From: Dehalococcoidales bacterium
GTDB taxonomy: Bacteria; Chloroflexota; Dehalococcoidia; Dehalococcoidales; UBA3254
Length of the DNA stretch: 10,306 bases
Assembly (NCBI GenBank): GCA_016926695.1
Contig: JAFGOB010000037.1
Span: 1-10,306, forward strand
Direction: 5' to 3'
This document shows, one piece after another, positions 6,558-10,306 of the stretch. Position 1 is the stretch's first letter. The number at the start of each line of letters is the position of its first letter. A program made the translations under genes and the position numbers. Below the pieces are notes generated by a model. That model was not told where the DNA came from. It was given only the letters and a program-made list of their open reading frames with translations, and searched no databases.

Positions 6558-8156
6558 ATGAAAAAAGTATTTATCTTCCTGACAACCATGTTGATCTTCA
6601 TTCTGGTCATGACCGGTTGTGGTGACAACCCGACGACGACTACCACAACAACCTCTAGCCCAACGCCAACGGCTTCTACTACTTCTACCACGGCAGCAGG
6701 TCCCAAATATGGCGGTACGTTAAGAATAATTTATGACTCCGGGCCTTCCGGCGCTATCGGTTACCCCCAAGATTTAATGTCAGATTCTACGACGGCTCCG
6801 CAACTTTGTCTCGAAGGGCTTCTGAAAGAAGATAACAAGAACCAGTTTACCCCCTGGCTGGCTGAGTCGTATCAGTTAGCTGATGATCGCCTGTCTATCA
6901 CTCTTATGCTCAAAAAAGGTGTTCAGTTCCATGACGGGAGCAACTTGAATGCTGAAGTATGCAAATGGAACCTCGAGAATTCCATAACGGCGAAGCGGGC
7001 CCCTTACTGGACTTCCGTCGAAATCATCGACGAATACACCGTGAAGGTCAACTTCTCCGTTTGGTACAATACAATGCTATCTGGGTTTTCCGGTAATACG
7101 GCCTGGATGATCTCGAAGGAAGCTTTTGATAAAAACGGACTGGAATGGGTAAGGCAAAATCCCGTGGGGACTGGTCCATTCAAGTTCGAAAGTTACCTGA
7201 AAGACACTCATTTTAAAGTAACGAAAAATCCCAACTACTGGAAAAAAGCAGATAACGGCGACCAGTTGCCTTATCTCGATGCGGTAACAATGCTTTTCAT
7301 CGCGGATACCGTTACACAGACCTCTGCCATGCAGACCGGAGAAGCTGAAATGCTTACCATAAAGCATGGCAGTAAAGTTGCGGCTGATCTAAGCTCGCTT
7401 GGCTTTGTCATACAGTCCGCAGCCATCGATACATCCGTAATCTTTGGCGATACCGCTAATCCCGATTCTCCCTGGGCCAACAAAAAAGTACGTGAAGCAG
7501 CGGAGTACGCTATCGACCGTGATGCTATTGCGACGATGGGATACGGGTATTGGAAACCCGCCTATCAGGTTCCTGGTTCGTCCACTACGCCTTATGATCC
7601 CAATTTCTCCCTGGGTCGCAATTACGATGTCGAAAAAGCTAAGCAATTATTGACGGAGGCAGGTTATCCTGAAGGTTTTGCCACCACGCTGGTTGCCGCC
7701 CCGGTGAGTCTCAATAAAGATGTCGTGGTCGCACTGCAAGGATATCTATCCAAGGTAGGCATTCAAGCTGAAATACAGTACCCTGATGCAGGCAAGTTCA
7801 CCACCGACTACATGATGGGTACCTGGAACAACGCGATAATATATCAACCCGTTGCCGGCTTTGCCAACTATATGAATATATTCTCGATCCTTTTCAGTCC
7901 GGTGACAAATTGGCATCCAAGCTGGGAAAAAACTCCAGCATACGTAGAAGCCTATACCGCCGCTTTGTCAGCTCCATCACCTGATATAGAACTAATACGG
8001 GCAGTTACCGACTTGATAACGAACGAAGCGCTGATGACTCCTATTAATGAAGGCGGCAGAGGTTGGGCGTATAGCTCATACGTAAAAGACGCCGGTATCC
8101 TGGAGACCAGCCTACCGCCATTCTTGAAACTGGAACAAGCATGGTTGGACAAATAG
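6558..8156 (+). CDS. ABC transporter substrate-binding lipoprotein, SBP_bac_5 (peptide/nickel) family
   Basis: A 532-residue extracytoplasmic solute-binding protein. Lys2-Lys3 and a hydrophobic segment (about 4-18) end in the lipobox MTGC, with Cys21 as the lipidated residue, so it is membrane-anchored on the outside. Residues 26-47 are a low-complexity Thr/Ser/Pro/Ala linker. The mature fold starts with YGGTLRI at 51-57, typical of cluster C binding proteins (DppA/OppA/NikA). Later segments such as NPVGTGPFKFESY and VREAAEYAIDR also match the family, and the length is normal. GGAGG at 6549-6553 is a strong ribosome binding site. This family binds peptides, but also nickel chelates, sugars, opines and other organic molecules, so the ligand cannot be named; the flanking redox genes suggest the compound they process (inference). 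Permease genes follow after a stem-loop. Confidence -1.
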   Translation: MKKVFIFLTTMLIFILVMTGCGDNPTTTTTTTSSPTPTASTTSTTAAGPKYGGTLRIIYDSGPSGAIGYPQDLMSDSTTAPQLCLEGLLKEDNKNQFTPWLAESYQLADDRLSITLMLKKGVQFHDGSNLNAEVCKWNLENSITAKRAPYWTSVEIIDEYTVKVNFSVWYNTMLSGFSGNTAWMISKEAFDKNGLEWVRQNPVGTGPFKFESYLKDTHFKVTKNPNYWKKADNGDQLPYLDAVTMLFIADTVTQTSAMQTGEAEMLTIKHGSKVAADLSSLGFVIQSAAIDTSVIFGDTANPDSPWANKKVREAAEYAIDRDAIATMGYGYWKPAYQVPGSSTTPYDPNFSLGRNYDVEKAKQLLTEAGYPEGFATTLVAAPVSLNKDVVVALQGYLSKVGIQAEIQYPDAGKFTTDYMMGTWNNAIIYQPVAGFANYMNIFSILFSPVTNWHPSWEKTPAYVEAYTAALSAPSPDIELIRAVTDLITNEALMTPINEGGRGWAYSSYVKDAGILETSLPPFLKLEQAWLDK

Positions 8157-8189
8157 AACCCGGCCAACAGTAGTTGCTCCTTGTTTTGT

Positions 8190-8227
8190 AAAAGGGGAGA
8201 AATACTCGATACGGTTTCTCCCCTTTT
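8190..8227 (+). terminator. stem-loop terminator/attenuator between binding protein and permeases
   Basis: A perfect 13-base inverted repeat: AAAAGGGGAGAAA at 8190-8202 pairs with TTTCTCCCCTTTT at 8215-8227, with a 12-base loop. It lies 33 bases after the stop codon of the binding-protein gene. The right arm ends in four T residues, so it resembles an intrinsic terminator with a short U tract, probably leaky. Because the permease genes follow without a clear new promoter, it likely acts by partial termination or by protecting the 3' end of the upstream message, raising the amount of binding protein over permease. Confidence -1.
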
Positions 8228-8301
8228 CAAATAGCCTGGAGTAAACGATTTAAAGGCTTACCGGGGTTATCAAATAACTTGAGATAATAGCAGGACCGCG
8301 A

Positions 8302-9258
8302 ATGATCACCTTTATTATTAGAAGACTCTTGCTGTCGATAATCGTCCTTGTAATTGTTAGCGCGTTAGTGTTCGTCGCGATGCGTATTTTGCCAGGCGAT
8401 CCTATCTTCATGCTGTTAACTCAAAGTCAACAAACTGAAATTACTCAAGAACAAATAGATCTTCTAAGGCAAGAATATGGTCTGGACAAATCATTAGCAG
8501 TTCAATATTTGAATTGGTTGGGAGGAATGGTCCGAGGCGACCTTGGTATGTCTATTCTTACAAATCTCCCGGTGGCCGATGAAATATTGAGAAGGCTGCC
8601 AATTACACTAAATATTGGCCTGCCGGCTTTTTTATTGGGGATAGTACTAGGTATCCCAGCCGGGGTTTTGTGTGCGGTAAGACGGGGGACATTTATTGAT
8701 ACCCTGGTAACCACATTCTCGAATATAGGTATAACTATCCCGGTTTTCTGGTTAGGTTTTATATTGATATATTTATTCAGCATCAAATTGGGCTGGCTCC
8801 CGGCCTTAGGTTACACGTCACCATTAGACGACCTGGTGCTTAATATCAAACAGATAATATTACCAATAATATGCCTGGCGGTTTTTCCCATCTCCGCGAC
8901 GTCCCGACAAACCCGTTCCAGCGTACTAGATGTAATGAAACAAGACTATATCCGTACAGCATGGTCTAAAGGATTACGTGAGCGCGTAATCATTGCGAAA
9001 CACGCACTGAAAAACAGCTTGATTCCAGTCGTTACCCTGTCAGGTATGGGATTAAGCATGATAATAGGCGGATCGGTAATTGTTGAAACAGTTTTCAATA
9101 TCCCGGGTATGGGACGGCTGGCAGTCCAATCGGTTTTCAGTCAGGATTATCCTTACGTGCAGGGGATAGTGCTTTTCGTGGCAATAGTGGTGCTTCTGGC
9201 GAACTTATTAACGGATATTGCCTATGGCTATCTCGATCCTAGAATCAGATACGGATAA
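8302..9258 (+). CDS. ABC transporter permease, DppB/OppB type
   Basis: A 318-residue inner-membrane permease of the peptide/nickel importer family. The N-terminus is MITFIIRRLL followed by a hydrophobic helix (about 10-28) and the family-typical RILPGDP at 28-34. Further hydrophobic segments lie near 103-125, 135-160, 183-200, 242-264 and 286-306, giving six membrane helices. The cytoplasmic EAA loop that docks the ATPase is at about 212-235, with DYIRTAWSKGL at 215-225. The C-terminus LDPRIRYG is the usual ending of DppB-type proteins, so the gene is complete. The start at 8302 has AGGA at 8292-8295 and gives the standard N-terminus. It should form a heterodimer with the next gene product. 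It lies 145 bases after the binding-protein gene, with the stem-loop between, and 12 bases before its partner. Confidence -1.
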   Translation: MITFIIRRLLLSIIVLVIVSALVFVAMRILPGDPIFMLLTQSQQTEITQEQIDLLRQEYGLDKSLAVQYLNWLGGMVRGDLGMSILTNLPVADEILRRLPITLNIGLPAFLLGIVLGIPAGVLCAVRRGTFIDTLVTTFSNIGITIPVFWLGFILIYLFSIKLGWLPALGYTSPLDDLVLNIKQIILPIICLAVFPISATSRQTRSSVLDVMKQDYIRTAWSKGLRERVIIAKHALKNSLIPVVTLSGMGLSMIIGGSVIVETVFNIPGMGRLAVQSVFSQDYPYVQGIVLFVAIVVLLANLLTDIAYGYLDPRIRYG

Positions 9259-9270
9259 GGGAGACATCAC

Positions 9271-10167
9271 ATGTCCATGAGCGTGACCGGTGTAACAACC
9301 GCGGCCCAGCTACCTCCACGAGTAAACGAATTCAAGAGATTCAGGAGAGTCTTCCTTGGTCGAGGAGTCGTAGTTTTCGGCTTGGTGGTGATATTATTTT
9401 TTATTGTCGTTGCGGCGTTCGCTCCCCTCATCGCTCCTTATGATCCTTATGAAACCGATGTTGTCAATGCATTGCTGCACCCCAGTGAAGCACATTTGCT
9501 GGGTACAGATGCAGTAGGCAGGGATGTTCTCAGCAGGGTGATTTATGGTTCAAGAACTTCTTTACTGATCGGTTTGTCCGTGGTGGCTATGTCAACCGTG
9601 ATAGGAGTGATACTCGGAATATTAGCTGGTTATTACGGAGGATGGGTACATACAGTCATCATGCGTTTGATCGATGCTTACATGGCCTTCCCCATGATAA
9701 TTTTAGCGCTGGTAGTGGCTTCATTGCTGGGCGGTGGGGTAACCAATGTCATTATCGCCCTTAGTGTAGCCATGATGCCCGGATATGCGAGGCTAATGTG
9801 TGGCCAGGCGCTTAGTTTGAGGGAAAATGACTACATAATGGCTGAACATGCTTTAGGAGCAAAGCATTTCCGTATAATGTTCCTTCATTTAATTCCCAAT
9901 TGTTTCTCACCTCTGCTAGTAATGGTAACCATGATGCTGGGTTCTGTTATTCTGGCTGAAGCAGGCCTGAGCTTCCTGGGTGTTGGAATTACTCCTCCCA
10001 CGGCTGCCTGGGGAAGCCTGGTGAATGACGGCCGTCCGTACTTAACGACTCACCCTCTTCTTACTTTTGCGCCGGGGATCGCCATAATGCTGGTAGTATT
10101 TGCTTTCAATATGGTCGGAGACGGGCTGCGTGACGCACTTGATCCTAGTCTTAGGGGAACAATATAG
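9271..10167 (+). CDS. ABC transporter permease, DppC/OppC type
   Basis: A 298-residue inner-membrane permease, partner of the DppB-type protein. It has the OppC_N region (about 20-70) with the first membrane helix at about 33-53 ending in APLIAPYDPY, then the hallmark HLLGTDAVGRDVLSRV at 75-90. Other hydrophobic segments lie near 98-120, 135-155, 157-175, 213-235 and 265-283. The EAA loop is at about 188-208, with ALGAKHFRI. The C-terminus (GDGLRDALDPSLRG) is the normal family ending. AGGGAG at 9258-9263, seven bases before the ATG, overlaps the stop codon of the upstream gene, so translation may be coupled. A second in-frame ATG two codons later is less well placed. Substrate specificity rests with the binding protein; the ATPase subunits are not in the window. 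Confidence -1.
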   Translation: MSMSVTGVTTAAQLPPRVNEFKRFRRVFLGRGVVVFGLVVILFFIVVAAFAPLIAPYDPYETDVVNALLHPSEAHLLGTDAVGRDVLSRVIYGSRTSLLIGLSVVAMSTVIGVILGILAGYYGGWVHTVIMRLIDAYMAFPMIILALVVASLLGGGVTNVIIALSVAMMPGYARLMCGQALSLRENDYIMAEHALGAKHFRIMFLHLIPNCFSPLLVMVTMMLGSVILAEAGLSFLGVGITPPTAAWGSLVNDGRPYLTTHPLLTFAPGIAIMLVVFAFNMVGDGLRDALDPSLRGTI

Positions 10168-10306
10168 GATAACTTAGAATGAGCCCAAATCCGAAGACAT
10201 TCGCTACGCTGAGTTTGTAAACGCCAAGAATAGCTGTATCCCCAATGGGGTCAATTGCCTAGATTGTTGAGATCCTTATCTATCCCAAGGGGGCAATGAT
10301 TCGTCA
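10168..10306 (+). other. non-coding tail with possible start of the next gene at 10296
   Basis: No gene longer than a few codons is complete here, and no clear terminator is seen. AAGGGGG at 10287-10293 stands just before an ATG at 10296-10298, in a frame open to the window edge (Met-Ile-Arg). The spacing is short, but it may be the start of the next gene, where the ATPase subunit of the importer would be expected. Only three codons are visible, so this is tentative. Confidence -1.

Noticed and set aside
6630..6700. Short-sequence repeat tract in the binding-protein gene
   Set aside because: The ACN-rich stretch encodes the Thr/Ser linker after the lipidated Cys; it has no regular repeat unit and is ordinary for such lipoproteins.
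8260..8301. GATAAT at 8283-8288 as a promoter for the permease genes
   Set aside because: No -35-like hexamer at 17 bases (the sequence there is ACCGGG), and it would leave almost no leader before the ribosome binding site.
10239..10297. CCCC-AAT-GGGG and ATTGCC...GGCAAT inverted repeats in the tail as terminator or operator
   Set aside because: The first stem is only four pairs with no T run; the second is six pairs with a 32-base loop. Both are within chance expectation.

Overview
The window reads as one strand of a bacterial, probably anaerobic, catabolic gene cluster joined to an uptake system. Eight protein-coding genes all point rightward, the first one cut by the left edge. There are no RNA genes, insertion sequences, CRISPR arrays or integration marks. 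No marker gene fixes the organism. The lipoprotein with a long Thr/Ser/Pro linker after its lipobox, together with multiplied flavoproteins and a short QueG-like iron-sulfur protein, is the style of anaerobic Chloroflexota (Dehalococcoidia-like). A Peptococcaceae-type Bacillota is a realistic alternative. This assignment is inference.

Left part (1-6502), redox enzymes: the C-terminal portion of a PCMH/VAO-type FAD-linked oxidase, then three paralogous FAD_binding_2 (fumarate reductase / ketosteroid dehydrogenase superfamily) flavoproteins. A QueG-like protein carrying eight cysteines for two [4Fe-4S] clusters sits between the first and second paralogs. Gaps are only 25-41 bases, so these five genes are probably one transcript. 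None of the three paralogs has a signal peptide or a haem domain, so all should be cytoplasmic. By hand alignment to memory of Shewanella Fcc3, all three lack the catalytic Arg and His of fumarate reductases. They keep a Tyr and a GAG motif near the C-terminus that resemble ketosteroid dehydrogenases. They therefore probably oxidise or reduce C-C bonds of an unidentified substrate other than fumarate.

Right part (6503-10306), transport: a lipoprotein solute-binding protein of the peptide/nickel (SBP_bac_5) family, a strong stem-loop, then DppB- and DppC-type permeases. The ATPase genes normally found with these are not in the window and may lie just to the right. The stem-loop between binding protein and permeases suggests that the binding protein is made in excess.

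Working model (inference): the transporter brings in a small organic compound, and the FAD oxidase and the three flavoproteins carry out successive dehydrogenations or reductions on it, with the iron-sulfur protein as electron partner or corrinoid/Fe-S redox enzyme. The substrate cannot be read from the sequence. The most notable points are the triplicated flavoproteins with a variable segment in an otherwise conserved frame, the missing fumarate-reductase residues, and a 12-codon insertion in the second paralog that looks like a partial duplication.
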